Shown one piece after another: positions 14,479 through 22,925 of a stretch of DNA of 26,060 nt. Source of the stretch: Clostridia bacterium (GTDB taxonomy: Bacteria; CBDUZB01; JAGLHV01). A program made the translations under genes and the position numbers. A model generated the notes under the pieces. That model did not search any database, had not been told where the DNA came from, and worked only from the letters and a program-made list of their open reading frames with translations. Location of the stretch: positions 1 through 26,060 of the forward strand of contig JAUVLC010000026.1 of assembly GCA_030595925.1 (NCBI GenBank), written 5' to 3'. Each line of letters begins with the position of its first letter. Position 1 is the stretch's first letter.

Positions 14479-16599
14479 TTGAAAAAGTTATCAATTATTT
14501 TAAAATATGGGGTGGTAGTCTTTTTTTTATTAAGCATTAATTATTTAACTGCTTTTTCTCAGGAGAAAAAAAGTACTACTCTTTATTTGTATTTTGCTGA
14601 TGAAGGCATTTATCCCGATACGAGTATTTTGCAAGACCCTTTTAATCCTTATGCTAAGTATTCAGCAAGTGAATTGGAAAGAGTTAAATGGAATCATATA
14701 GATAGTGGAAATCCGCGTGAGGATTTTTATGTATGGGCAACTCATCTTGCCCTGACTCCCGGAGCAGAAGCTCAATATTATACAGCGAAGGCTTTAGAAA
14801 AGGCAGGTTTATTGGAAGAACGTGTGCGTAATATGCCGCGTAAAGGAATGGTTTTTCGGGGTTTTGGTAATTTAAAAAAACAAGCGATTAGGGCATATCA
14901 GGTAATAATTGATTATTGGCCGCAAGCAAAGAGTTATGATCCGAGACAGAATTTATGGTGGTCATTGGAAGAAGGTGCCCGTGAAAATATTTACCGTTTG
15001 GGTGAAATACCGGTTATTCATCGCCGTACACCATTTTCCTTAGTAGGTGGAAAATACGAGATGAGAATGATAACTAATAATACTACAGGGTACAATCAAT
15101 ATGATTGGGCCTGGCATCCGGAAGGAGTAGAAACGGAAAAATGGGGGATTAATCAGTATCATTCTTTAGGAATGGATTGGGGTTTAAATTATGGCCGGCA
15201 GATTGAAGGGGTTTGTGGAATAGAAGTGTATGCCAATAAGGTTGCTTATTGGGACACTCTAACTTCCCGGGAAGAGAATGTCGGGATAGTTATTTCTAAA
15301 GTAAATTTAAATCTTTATGGAGATTTATTTGATACCTGGATATTTAAAAATGTAGGGCATTATCATTGGGGGGATATGCTGGGATTTTACCGGGAAATGT
15401 ATGAGACCGAGTGGGCTAAGCAATGTAATACATTTGCACCTCAAGGAGTGGAAATTAGTGGACGGGGGATTTTAGACGGGATTACTATGATTGCCGGAGA
15501 AGACCCGATTTGGGGAAATAGTTCGGAGGTTTTTCTAAAATATGAAAAAACCATAGAATTAATTAATTTTAAATTGATGTATAAAGACAAATTGACCGAT
15601 GAAGAAACAGGAAGAATAGATTATGTTTCCGGTGGAGGGATGAATTATTACGATTTTAATCCCTGGGATGATCAGATGAGCGCTTTCGCTTTAACCATTG
15701 GAGAAAAAGAAAGATTTTCTGTGGAATCAGAGATAGGAAAATTTGATGCCGATGAAAAAGATATAGTTTTGGGAATAAAGGGGAAGGTTAAACTTATTCC
15801 GGGACAAGCAGAAATTTTAGCGCAATATGTTAATGCCGAGTTGTATGCGGGGAACAAAAAGGAATTAAATCTGGAGGCAAAATTGATGCCTGTACCCTGG
15901 TTTACTTTGGAAGGCAGCTTTACTCAGCGGGAAAATATTCAGGGTCCTACTTCTGTATTTCCTCCCCTGGTTTTAGATAATAGGGAAGGAACAATTATTA
16001 AAGGGTCTGTTATTTTTGATACTACGCCGGAAATTCCTTTCCGACTCTGGGACGGGAAATTTAATGAAGATGAAAATGCCCCATTCGCTTTGGAAGCAGG
16101 ATATGAACTTGCCGATTATCCGGAATATACGGACAGGCAAAAACATTATAATTATGAGCATCAGGTTTGGTGGGAAGAAACAATTGGTTCTCAGGGGAGG
16201 TCCCCGGCGAAATTAGATAAAGTATTTGCTCGGTTGGTATTGAATCCTTTTAATCGGGGAGATAGTATAATAGTGAATTTTAGTACCGGTTTAAAGCAGG
16301 CGGAAGCAGGAGCGGTTCATGTAGTTGAGGAAACAACCCGTTTCAAAGATATTGAACTGAGTGCTAAAATAGGATTTTTTAGAGGAAAAATTAATTGTTT
16401 TCTGGATGATTGGATGCCTTACCAGATAGATGGCCCTTTATACGGGAAGACTTATGATGAGAGGTTTATCGTTTATTTGGGGCGGGTGTTTGACCGGGAA
16501 GAAAAATTAAAATTGGGTATAGAATATGAGCAGGTAAATGACGACGACCAATCAGCCGAGTATAAAGAGTATCGGCTTATTTGCAGTTTAAAATTTTAA
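14479..16599 (+). CDS. Predicted outer-membrane beta-barrel at the head of a sugar-uptake locus
   Basis: A 706-residue protein with a signal peptide ending near TAFSQ. I do not recognise a named family. The N-terminal part (about 30-170) is mixed, with DPFNPYAKYSASELERVKW and LWWSLEEGARENIYRLGEIP. From about 180 onward the sequence is dominated by alternating amphipathic strands rich in Tyr, Trp and Gly (GGKYEMRMITNN, YGRQIEGVCGIEVYANKVAY, DEREEKLKLGIEYEQV-type endings). The last residues are RLICSLKF, ending in Phe as expected for a barrel-assembly signal. The start is TTG with a very strong GAGGTGGGGG. It lies 80 nt before the ABC permease genes, so a porin or glycan-specific channel feeding that transporter is the natural inference. 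A mixed surface enzyme or binding protein is the alternative. Confidence 0.7.
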   Translation: MKKLSIILKYGVVVFFLLSINYLTAFSQEKKSTTLYLYFADEGIYPDTSILQDPFNPYAKYSASELERVKWNHIDSGNPREDFYVWATHLALTPGAEAQYYTAKALEKAGLLEERVRNMPRKGMVFRGFGNLKKQAIRAYQVIIDYWPQAKSYDPRQNLWWSLEEGARENIYRLGEIPVIHRRTPFSLVGGKYEMRMITNNTTGYNQYDWAWHPEGVETEKWGINQYHSLGMDWGLNYGRQIEGVCGIEVYANKVAYWDTLTSREENVGIVISKVNLNLYGDLFDTWIFKNVGHYHWGDMLGFYREMYETEWAKQCNTFAPQGVEISGRGILDGITMIAGEDPIWGNSSEVFLKYEKTIELINFKLMYKDKLTDEETGRIDYVSGGGMNYYDFNPWDDQMSAFALTIGEKERFSVESEIGKFDADEKDIVLGIKGKVKLIPGQAEILAQYVNAELYAGNKKELNLEAKLMPVPWFTLEGSFTQRENIQGPTSVFPPLVLDNREGTIIKGSVIFDTTPEIPFRLWDGKFNEDENAPFALEAGYELADYPEYTDRQKHYNYEHQVWWEETIGSQGRSPAKLDKVFARLVLNPFNRGDSIIVNFSTGLKQAEAGAVHVVEETTRFKDIELSAKIGFFRGKINCFLDDWMPYQIDGPLYGKTYDERFIVYLGRVFDREEKLKLGIEYEQVNDDDQSAEYKEYRLICSLKF

Positions 16600-16679
16600 T
16601 TGGGAATTAAACGAGACCAAAGGGTTTATCGGTTTGGAGTAACGTTGAAAAAATCGGGTTTTGATATAGGAGAAATTTT

Positions 16680-17648
16680 ATGATTAAAAAGATTTTAAAG
16701 AAAATGAATTCTGAAGCAATAGGAGGGTATTTATTTATTTTACCTAATTTTATCGGATTTTTACTTTTTACTTCTTTACCGGTAGTTGCTTCTTTAGTAC
16801 TTAGTTTTTGCAAATGGGATTTATTTACCCCTTTCCCTAAATTTGTGGGATTGACTAATTTCGTAAAACTTTTTAGTTTTCATTTTAAAGACGGATTTAT
16901 TTTTCAGTCTTTATGGTCTTATTTTTCCTTCTGGCGTTATTTTATTCCTAATGACCCTGAATTTTGGTATTTTTTGTACAATACTGTTTTTTTTATGATT
17001 GGGATTCCTCTTTCTATGGCCGGGTCGTTGTTTTTAGCTATAGTGATGAATCGCAAGTTAAAAGGAATTACTTTTTTTAGGACAATTTTTTTCTTGCCGA
17101 CAATGTCTTCCGTAGTGGCTATTTGTTTGCTCTGGAGATGGGTATATAATACGAATTATGGATTGTTGAATGTTCTTTTATCTAAAATAGGTTTACCCGG
17201 ATTGCCCTGGTTAAACAGTACTCTCCTGGCTAAGCCGGCGCTTATTTTAATGGGGTTGTGGATTTGTATAGGGGGGTTTAATATGCTTTTATATTTGGCG
17301 GCTTTACAGGGTATTCCCCAATATTTATTTGAAGCTGCGGATATAGACGGAGCAAATGCCTGGCAAAAATTTAAACACATTATTTTACCGATTATTTCAC
17401 CAACGACTTTTTTTATTTTTATTATGAGCATTATTTCCGGTTTTCAGGGTGGATTCCAAAATGCTTATTTGATGACAAGGGGGGGGCCTGCAGGGTCAAC
17501 AACAACGTTAGAATATTATATATATAGCAATGCTTTTACCTGGCATCATATGGGATATGCCTCTGCTATTTCATGGTTTTTATTTGTAATTATTTTTGGT
17601 GTTACTATGTTAAATTGGCGGTATGGCGGGCAAAAAGTACATTATTGA
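16680..17648 (+). CDS. Sugar ABC transporter permease, MalF/UgpA type
   Basis: A 322-residue inner-membrane permease of the carbohydrate uptake type 1 family, with six predicted membrane segments (about 18-42, 100-122, 131-152, 183-205, 238-258, 290-312). The cytoplasmic coupling (EAA) motif is intact: EAADIDGANAWQKFKHIILP from Glu218, with the conserved G and final LP. The C-terminal part GGPAGSTTTLEYYIY is also typical. RBS TAGGAG precedes the ATG. The gene is followed after 18 nt by the second permease. No ATPase gene is present in the window. Confidence 0.95.
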   Translation: MIKKILKKMNSEAIGGYLFILPNFIGFLLFTSLPVVASLVLSFCKWDLFTPFPKFVGLTNFVKLFSFHFKDGFIFQSLWSYFSFWRYFIPNDPEFWYFLYNTVFFMIGIPLSMAGSLFLAIVMNRKLKGITFFRTIFFLPTMSSVVAICLLWRWVYNTNYGLLNVLLSKIGLPGLPWLNSTLLAKPALILMGLWICIGGFNMLLYLAALQGIPQYLFEAADIDGANAWQKFKHIILPIISPTTFFIFIMSIISGFQGGFQNAYLMTRGGPAGSTTTLEYYIYSNAFTWHHMGYASAISWFLFVIIFGVTMLNWRYGGQKVHY

Positions 17649-17666
17649 AAATTTAAGGGGGAGATT

Positions 17667-18512
17667 GTGGATAAGAAAAAAAGTTTAAAAAAGCAGAAAT
17701 TAATTTTAGATATAGTTATTTATTGTATACTTTCAATAGTAGGGATAACGATGCTTTTCCCTTTTTTATGGATGTTTTCTACTTCCCTGAAAGATTTGAG
17801 CCAGGTATTTACTACCGGTATAAATCTTATTCCCAATCCTATTAAATGGAGTAATTATGTTAAAGCCTGGAGTTCAATTCCTTTTGGAAGATTTTATATA
17901 AACAGTATTTTTGTTGCCGTAACAATAACTGCAGGGCAGGTATTTACCAGCAGTTTAGCTGCCTATGCTTTTGCCCGTTTAAAATTTCCGGGAAGAGATA
18001 AATTGTTTTTTGGCTATTTAGCCACAATGATGATTCCCGGGACAGTAACGATGATTCCGGTATTTATTTTAATGAAAACTATGGGTTGGTTGGATACCTA
18101 TAAAGCATTGATTTTACCGGGGATGTTTACTGCTTATGGGACTTTTATGCTGCGGCAGTTTTTTATGACGTTACCCCATGATCTGGAGGATGCAGCTAAG
18201 ATTGACGGATGTAGTTTGTTTGGTATTTATTGGCGGGTAATTCTCCCCTTATCCAAGCCTGCGTTGGCGACATTGGCTACTTTTACTTTTATCTGGAATT
18301 GGGGTAATTTCATTTGGCCATTGGTTATAACTAATTCGGAAAAAATGAAGACATTGCCCATCGGACTTTCTTATTTTCAGGATTTACATTCTACGGAATG
18401 GACTTTACTTATGGCTGCATCTCTTATTGTGCTTGTTCCGGCGTTGATTGTTTTTATTTTTAATCAACGTTTTTTTACCAGAGGAATAGCTTTAACCGGG
18501 ATGAAAGGCTAA
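17667..18512 (+). CDS. Sugar ABC transporter permease, MalG/UgpE type
   Basis: A 281-residue partner permease. It starts at a GTG with AGGGGGAGA upstream. After a Lys-rich N-terminus come the MalG-type first helix (ILSIVGITMLFPFLWMFSTS) and the typical NYVKAWSSIPFGRFYINSIF and AYAFARLKFPGRD segments. The coupling motif DLEDAAKIDGCSLFGIYWRV is at about 172-191, followed by ILPLSKP. The C-terminus, RFFTRGIALTGMKG, is the classical RFF-RGLT-GAVKG-like end of this family. It forms the membrane channel with the preceding permease. Confidence 0.95.
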   Translation: MDKKKSLKKQKLILDIVIYCILSIVGITMLFPFLWMFSTSLKDLSQVFTTGINLIPNPIKWSNYVKAWSSIPFGRFYINSIFVAVTITAGQVFTSSLAAYAFARLKFPGRDKLFFGYLATMMIPGTVTMIPVFILMKTMGWLDTYKALILPGMFTAYGTFMLRQFFMTLPHDLEDAAKIDGCSLFGIYWRVILPLSKPALATLATFTFIWNWGNFIWPLVITNSEKMKTLPIGLSYFQDLHSTEWTLLMAASLIVLVPALIVFIFNQRFFTRGIALTGMKG

Positions 18513-18543
18513 AAAATTAAGAGTTCTGCGAAATGCCACATTC

Positions 18544-18692
18544 TGTCATTCCGCACTTGCAGACTGTGTCATAATCAATGTAGTTGCCCAATTTATTGGG
18601 CGGAACGGATAATAATGATGCCTCATAAATGAGGTAACTACAAGTGCTTCAAAAAATCAGAGTTGGGACACGGTCTGTTCGCAGGAATGACA
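18544..18692. repeat. Nested inverted-repeat element (REPIN-like) between permease and binding-protein genes
   Basis: Outer arms: TGTCATTCC (18544-18552) with GACTGTGTC (18562-18570) are matched in reverse by GACACGGTC (18667-18675) and GGAATGACA (18684-18692). Inner pair: TGTAGTT (18579-18585) with the GCCCAA-TTTA-TTGGGC hairpin (18586-18601), and the convergent CCTCAT-AA-ATGAGG hairpin (18621-18634) with AACTACA (18636-18642). The inner pair has the GTAG...CTAC layout of a REP doublet. It splits the transporter operon and could create an mRNA structure that lets the binding-protein gene be expressed more highly than the permeases. Confidence 0.7.
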
Positions 18693-18750
18693 ATAAGAGT
18701 AAAAAGGCTATTTTGCAAAAGTCTATAAAAATTTAAAAAAGGAGGAAAAT

Positions 18751-20094
18751 ATGCAGGGGTTTTTTAAGAGAATGAAAAAGTGTTCAGGGTTGTTGTTGGT
18801 TGGTTTAAGTGTGATTTTGTTAGCGGGATGTGGAAAAAAGGAGGAGGTGGAAGGTAAAAAAGTAAATATTCGGCTTGCTTTTTGGGGGGGTGTAGAGGAG
18901 AAAAAAATAATTACCGATATTGTTACTGATTGGGAAGTAAAACAATCAAAAATAAAAGTAGAGTTGGAACATATTCCTGTTACTTCTTATCTGGATAAAA
19001 TATTAACGGAAATTGCAGGGAGAAGAGCTCCGGATGTAATTTTTTGTGATGTAAATGCTTTTGTTCCCTTTTTTTATAAAAATGTTCTTTTGGATTTAAC
19101 CCCTTTAATTGAGAAAGATGAACAATTCAATGTTAAGATAAAGGATTTTTTTCCGGAAGTTTTAGCTCGATTTACCAGAGAGGGAAAAATTTTCTGTATT
19201 CCCCGGGATACTGCACCTTTTGCAGTAATTTATTATAACAAAGATTTATTTGACCGGTTAAAAATTCCTTATCCTACTGATGATTGGGATTGGGATACAT
19301 TCTTGAAAATAGCCAGGAAATTAACCGTTGATGAAACAGGGAAACATCCTGAGGATAAAGGATTTAATGATAAAAAAGTGAAGCGTTATGGGTTTTGGTG
19401 TTGGACCTGGCAAAATTTTGTTTATAGTAACGGAGGGAAAATAGTTGATGATATAAATAATCCTACTACTTGTCTCTTAAATCAGCCGGAAGCAGTAGAA
19501 GGTTATCAATTTTATGTGGATTTAATGAATAAATATAATGTAGCTCCTTCCGGAGATGCCTTAGCTAATATGGGGATAGGAATTGACCAGATGTTTGCTA
19601 TGGGGAAATTGGGAATGTATCAATCAGGAATTTGGGATACACCTCATTTGAGGGAAATGCTTAAATGTAATTGGGATGTAGTTATGTTTCCTAAAGGGCC
19701 GAAAGGAATAAGAGGATTTGCTACCGGAGGTTCCGGATATGCAATAACATCTGCAACAGAGCATCCTCAGGAAGCATGGGAAGTAGTAAAATGTTTAGCC
19801 GGGGATGAAGGACAGGAAAAATTAGCGGATACAGGGCTTGCTCAACCGGCAAATCGGAAAATAGCCGAAGGAATCCATTTTGCTCAAGGTTCTGCTGCCC
19901 CTTTAAATAAGGGGATGTTAAATGAAGCGGTTAAATATGTAGTTTACGATCCGTTTCATATTCGTTGGCGGGAAGCACAGGATAAATATATTACCCCTAA
20001 ATTGGATTTAATTAATTCCGGGAAAATATCCGTTGAAGAAGGATTCAAAAAAATAGTTCCCAGGGTAAATATTTTGTTGCAGGAAAAAGAATAA
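18751..20094 (+). CDS. Extracellular sugar-binding lipoprotein of the ABC importer
   Basis: A 447-residue family 1 solute-binding protein. The lipobox LLAGC places the lipid on Cys27. The mature part begins VNIRLAFWGGVEEKKIITDI and has the family pattern: DVIFCDVNAFVPFF, LLDLTPLIEKD, IFCIPRDTAPFAVIYYNKDLFDRLKIPYP, WDWDTFLKIARKLT, FATGGSGYAITSATEHPQEA and a long C-terminal helix region. AAAGGAGG gives an excellent RBS. It should be anchored on the inner membrane facing the periplasm and deliver sugar to the two permeases just upstream. The specific sugar cannot be read from the sequence; the GH35-type enzyme downstream suggests galactosides. Confidence 0.93.
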   Translation: MQGFFKRMKKCSGLLLVGLSVILLAGCGKKEEVEGKKVNIRLAFWGGVEEKKIITDIVTDWEVKQSKIKVELEHIPVTSYLDKILTEIAGRRAPDVIFCDVNAFVPFFYKNVLLDLTPLIEKDEQFNVKIKDFFPEVLARFTREGKIFCIPRDTAPFAVIYYNKDLFDRLKIPYPTDDWDWDTFLKIARKLTVDETGKHPEDKGFNDKKVKRYGFWCWTWQNFVYSNGGKIVDDINNPTTCLLNQPEAVEGYQFYVDLMNKYNVAPSGDALANMGIGIDQMFAMGKLGMYQSGIWDTPHLREMLKCNWDVVMFPKGPKGIRGFATGGSGYAITSATEHPQEAWEVVKCLAGDEGQEKLADTGLAQPANRKIAEGIHFAQGSAAPLNKGMLNEAVKYVVYDPFHIRWREAQDKYITPKLDLINSGKISVEEGFKKIVPRVNILLQEKE

Positions 20095-20164
20095 TATTAG
20101 AAAACGGAGAACGTTGGAATCAGGTTTTTATCAAAACTTCATTTAATAAAGGAAGCGATTGGTA

Positions 20165-20773
20165 ATGAGGGGGAAAAAAACCGCATTTACTTTACTTGAA
20201 CTGATGATTGCCGTTGGTATTATTAGTTTATTGGCAATAGTGGCGATTCCTCAATTTGTTGATTTAATAGGTAAGTCAAAAGAGGCAACCACCAAGGGTA
20301 ATTTAGCAATTTTAAGAACAGCGGTTAGTGTTTATTATGCAGATAACGAAGGAATGTGGCCGCAGCAAAATAAAATATTGGATAATGATGCCACCTGGCA
20401 TTATGAAAGCAGTTGGTATCCGGGAGCAACCGGGGTCGATACTCGTCCGGGGTATTTTGAAGATTTAATGGTAATGCAGGATAATGACACACAGCCTAAA
20501 TATCTCGAACGGGTTCCTAAAGCTTATATTGGTCAAAACTGGAGGGGCGCAGGGGGATTTAATAAAGAGGGAACAAGTATCGTGGGAACTTATCATATTG
20601 ATGTGCAGACGGGTGTTCCGGGGACGGGAAGTATTGCCAGGCGAGGACCGGATACGGAATGGTTGTGGGAAGTATGGATGTATTGTTGTGATACAGGAGA
20701 GGTTTGGGTTAATGCCAATAAATTTGCCGGTCCAAGATTTGATACAAAAGGTAAGCCGATTACAAGCTGGTAA
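20165..20773 (+). CDS. Type IV pilin-like protein (pseudopilin)
   Basis: About 202 residues from the ATG at 20165 (a TTG at 20159 is too close to the GGAAG site). The N-terminus RGKKTAFTLLELMIAVGII is a class III prepilin signal: cleavage before Phe, Glu at +5, then a hydrophobic helix. The residue before the cleavage site is Ala rather than Gly, as I recall for many such proteins in Planctomycetes and relatives. The helix continues with SKEATTKGNLAILRTAVSVY, as in GspG/PilA-like proteins. The globular part contains WPQQN, DTRPGYFEDLMV, LERVPKAYIG and ends DTGEVWVNANKFAG with ITSW. No other pilus or secretion gene is nearby. Its position between the sugar-binding and GH35 genes suggests a glycan-related surface or periplasmic role, which is an inference. 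Confidence 0.85.
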   Translation: MRGKKTAFTLLELMIAVGIISLLAIVAIPQFVDLIGKSKEATTKGNLAILRTAVSVYYADNEGMWPQQNKILDNDATWHYESSWYPGATGVDTRPGYFEDLMVMQDNDTQPKYLERVPKAYIGQNWRGAGGFNKEGTSIVGTYHIDVQTGVPGTGSIARRGPDTEWLWEVWMYCCDTGEVWVNANKFAGPRFDTKGKPITSW

Positions 20774-20790
20774 AGGGGGATTTTAAAGAA

Positions 20791-22917
20791 ATGAATTCTG
20801 TTAATTTAAAGGATGGTTATTTTCAGGTCAATGGGAAAAAGCAGTTTATTCTATCGGGAGAAGTGCAATATTTTAGAATTGAAAAAAATAAGTGGAGAAA
20901 AATGTTAGATGGTTTGTGTGAGGCAAACTGCAATACTCTTTCTACTTATGTCCCCTGGAATTGGCATGAATATGAACAAGGAAAGTTTGATTTTACCGGA
21001 AAGACTCATCCCAGCAGAGACCTGGTAAGTTTTTTAAAATTAGTTAAGGAATATGGCTTGAATTTAATTATTAAAGGGGGACCCCATATTCATGCGGAGT
21101 TTTTAAACGGAGGTATTCCTAAATGGGTTCTTTCCGGGTATCCGGAAGTGCTTTGTTTAGATAGTGAAGGAAAACCTACCGGCAATTATGCTTTTTATCC
21201 TCCGGTAACCTATCTTCATCCGACTTATATGCAGTTGGTAAAAAAATGGTATAAAGCATTTACCGAAATAGTGCTTCCTTATGACAATGTTATTTTATGG
21301 CAAATAGATAATGAAGTGAGTTATAGTTTATCTTTTTTTCATTATTCATCCGGGCAGGCTTTTACCGGAGACTATAATCCTTTTCTGGTAAAAAAAAATG
21401 GGCTTTATCAACAATATTTAAGTAAAAAATTCGAAGATATAAAGGATTTGAATGTCCGTTATGGAGAGAACAATACGGATTTTGCTTTGGTTTCTCCTCC
21501 CCGGAAAGAGCCGTCTAATAAGGAAGAACAATTTAAAGTTTTTGATTGGTGTGAATTTCGGGAAAAATTAGTAGCAATGTATGCGCGTTCTTTGATGGAA
21601 ATACTTTTTGAGTTAGGTTGTCGGGGTCCTTTTAGTGTTGATGATCCGCTTTTAGGGTATGATACATCATGGAGAGGTATTTATGATGAGGTTAAAGATT
21701 CGCGTTGGCAGGTAGTTATCGGCTATACCTATTATACCGGCAATATGGAAGAGGAATCAATGGGTTATCATCTTTCCCGTATAGAATTTACCAGGGCTTC
21801 AGGAACCCCTGTGGTTTCTAACCATGAAATTCAGGCGGGAAATGTGTATTTTCTTCCACATTGGAAACAGTCTCCCTCGGATTATGATTTGATATGGAAG
21901 ACTTCCATTGGGTTTGGCAGTAATATGCTTAATTTTTATTGGTTCTGTGATGGATATAATTTCTTGGGATATGAGCATTTTTTGCCGGAAATGAATTTTT
22001 CTTCTCCCTTAGATAGGGATGGAAATAAGAGATTTCAATTTGGAATAATCAAGAAAATAGGGGAAATGCTTAAAAAGTATCCGGAAATTGTAGAAACTAA
22101 ACCGGATTATGATTTGGCCGTTGGATTTTATCACCCTTATGCCCGGATGGGTAAGTTCGGTAATTTAGAGGGGATAGGGAATTTTGAATTAAGCAAAGGC
22201 GGGGCGGTTGGTTCTTTTATAGATCTTTTGGGAGTGTGTAATATTAATTTTCAAATGCTTAATTTAGAAGAAAACATCGAAGAAAACATTTTTGCCCGCC
22301 CATCAAAATTAGTTGTTCTTTGTTATGAATTTTTAGATAAAAATATTCAAAAATCTTTGCTTGATTATGTTTCTGCCGGAGGACATTTGATTTTATTAAA
22401 TCAAATACCTTCTAAGGATGAAAATTTGCAGGAATGTAAGATATTGTACGATGCTTTAAAAATAGCAAGAATGGATTCTATTCCCAAGGGGAAAGGTTTT
22501 TTTGAAATAAATAGGGTGGGATATAAAAATTATGATTTTTGTGTTTATGATGATTTACAGGTGTATGAGTTTAATGACCGGGATTATATTCAGGATATGA
22601 CTTCTTTTTCATCGGGTAGAATATGTGGATTTACCAGGAATGTCGGAGAAGGAAAAATCTCGGTTGTCGGATTTGTTCCCCGGGTTTTTCTGAATGTTTC
22701 CAGAAATTTTGCCCGGGATTATTTTGAGAAAAAATCGCGGGATGAGATTTTAGTTTATGAACGGAAAAATAAAGATTTTTCGCTTTTTACGGTATGTAAT
22801 TTATCGGAAAAAGAAGAAAAAACAGAACTTAATAAAAAAGAATTTATTGTACCTCCCCGTCGAGCAACTTTTATTGTTAAAAAAGGTGAAAATTATGAAA
22901 AGTGGGGAGAAGATTAA
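20791..22917 (+). CDS. Beta-galactosidase-like glycoside hydrolase, GH35-type, cytoplasmic
   Basis: A 708-residue enzyme without signal peptide. The N-terminal half is a TIM-barrel of the GH35 type: QFILSGEVQYFRIEKNKWRK, NTLSTYVPWNWHEYEQGKFD, LIIKGGPHIHAEFLNGGIP and WQIDNEV, with Glu175 the expected acid/base. Glu346 in VVSNHEIQAG is the best candidate nucleophile. The pattern mixes GH35 features with GH42-like ones, so family assignment is likely but not certain. Residues about 450-590 look like a GATase-like domain (LAVGFYHPY, SKLVVLCYEFLD, LLDYVSAGGHLILLN), as in the trimerisation domain of GH42-type enzymes. The rest is a C-terminal beta domain. It starts 17 nt after the pilin gene with AAAGGGGG upstream, and overlaps or abuts the next gene. 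Confidence 0.85.
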   Translation: MNSVNLKDGYFQVNGKKQFILSGEVQYFRIEKNKWRKMLDGLCEANCNTLSTYVPWNWHEYEQGKFDFTGKTHPSRDLVSFLKLVKEYGLNLIIKGGPHIHAEFLNGGIPKWVLSGYPEVLCLDSEGKPTGNYAFYPPVTYLHPTYMQLVKKWYKAFTEIVLPYDNVILWQIDNEVSYSLSFFHYSSGQAFTGDYNPFLVKKNGLYQQYLSKKFEDIKDLNVRYGENNTDFALVSPPRKEPSNKEEQFKVFDWCEFREKLVAMYARSLMEILFELGCRGPFSVDDPLLGYDTSWRGIYDEVKDSRWQVVIGYTYYTGNMEEESMGYHLSRIEFTRASGTPVVSNHEIQAGNVYFLPHWKQSPSDYDLIWKTSIGFGSNMLNFYWFCDGYNFLGYEHFLPEMNFSSPLDRDGNKRFQFGIIKKIGEMLKKYPEIVETKPDYDLAVGFYHPYARMGKFGNLEGIGNFELSKGGAVGSFIDLLGVCNINFQMLNLEENIEENIFARPSKLVVLCYEFLDKNIQKSLLDYVSAGGHLILLNQIPSKDENLQECKILYDALKIARMDSIPKGKGFFEINRVGYKNYDFCVYDDLQVYEFNDRDYIQDMTSFSSGRICGFTRNVGEGKISVVGFVPRVFLNVSRNFARDYFEKKSRDEILVYERKNKDFSLFTVCNLSEKEEKTELNKKEFIVPPRRATFIVKKGENYEKWGED

Positions 22918-22925
22918 GAGGGGTT

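Noticed and set aside
20484-20786. 100-codon frame inside the pilin gene
   Set aside because: It lies in an alternate frame of a clear pseudopilin and has no family pattern.
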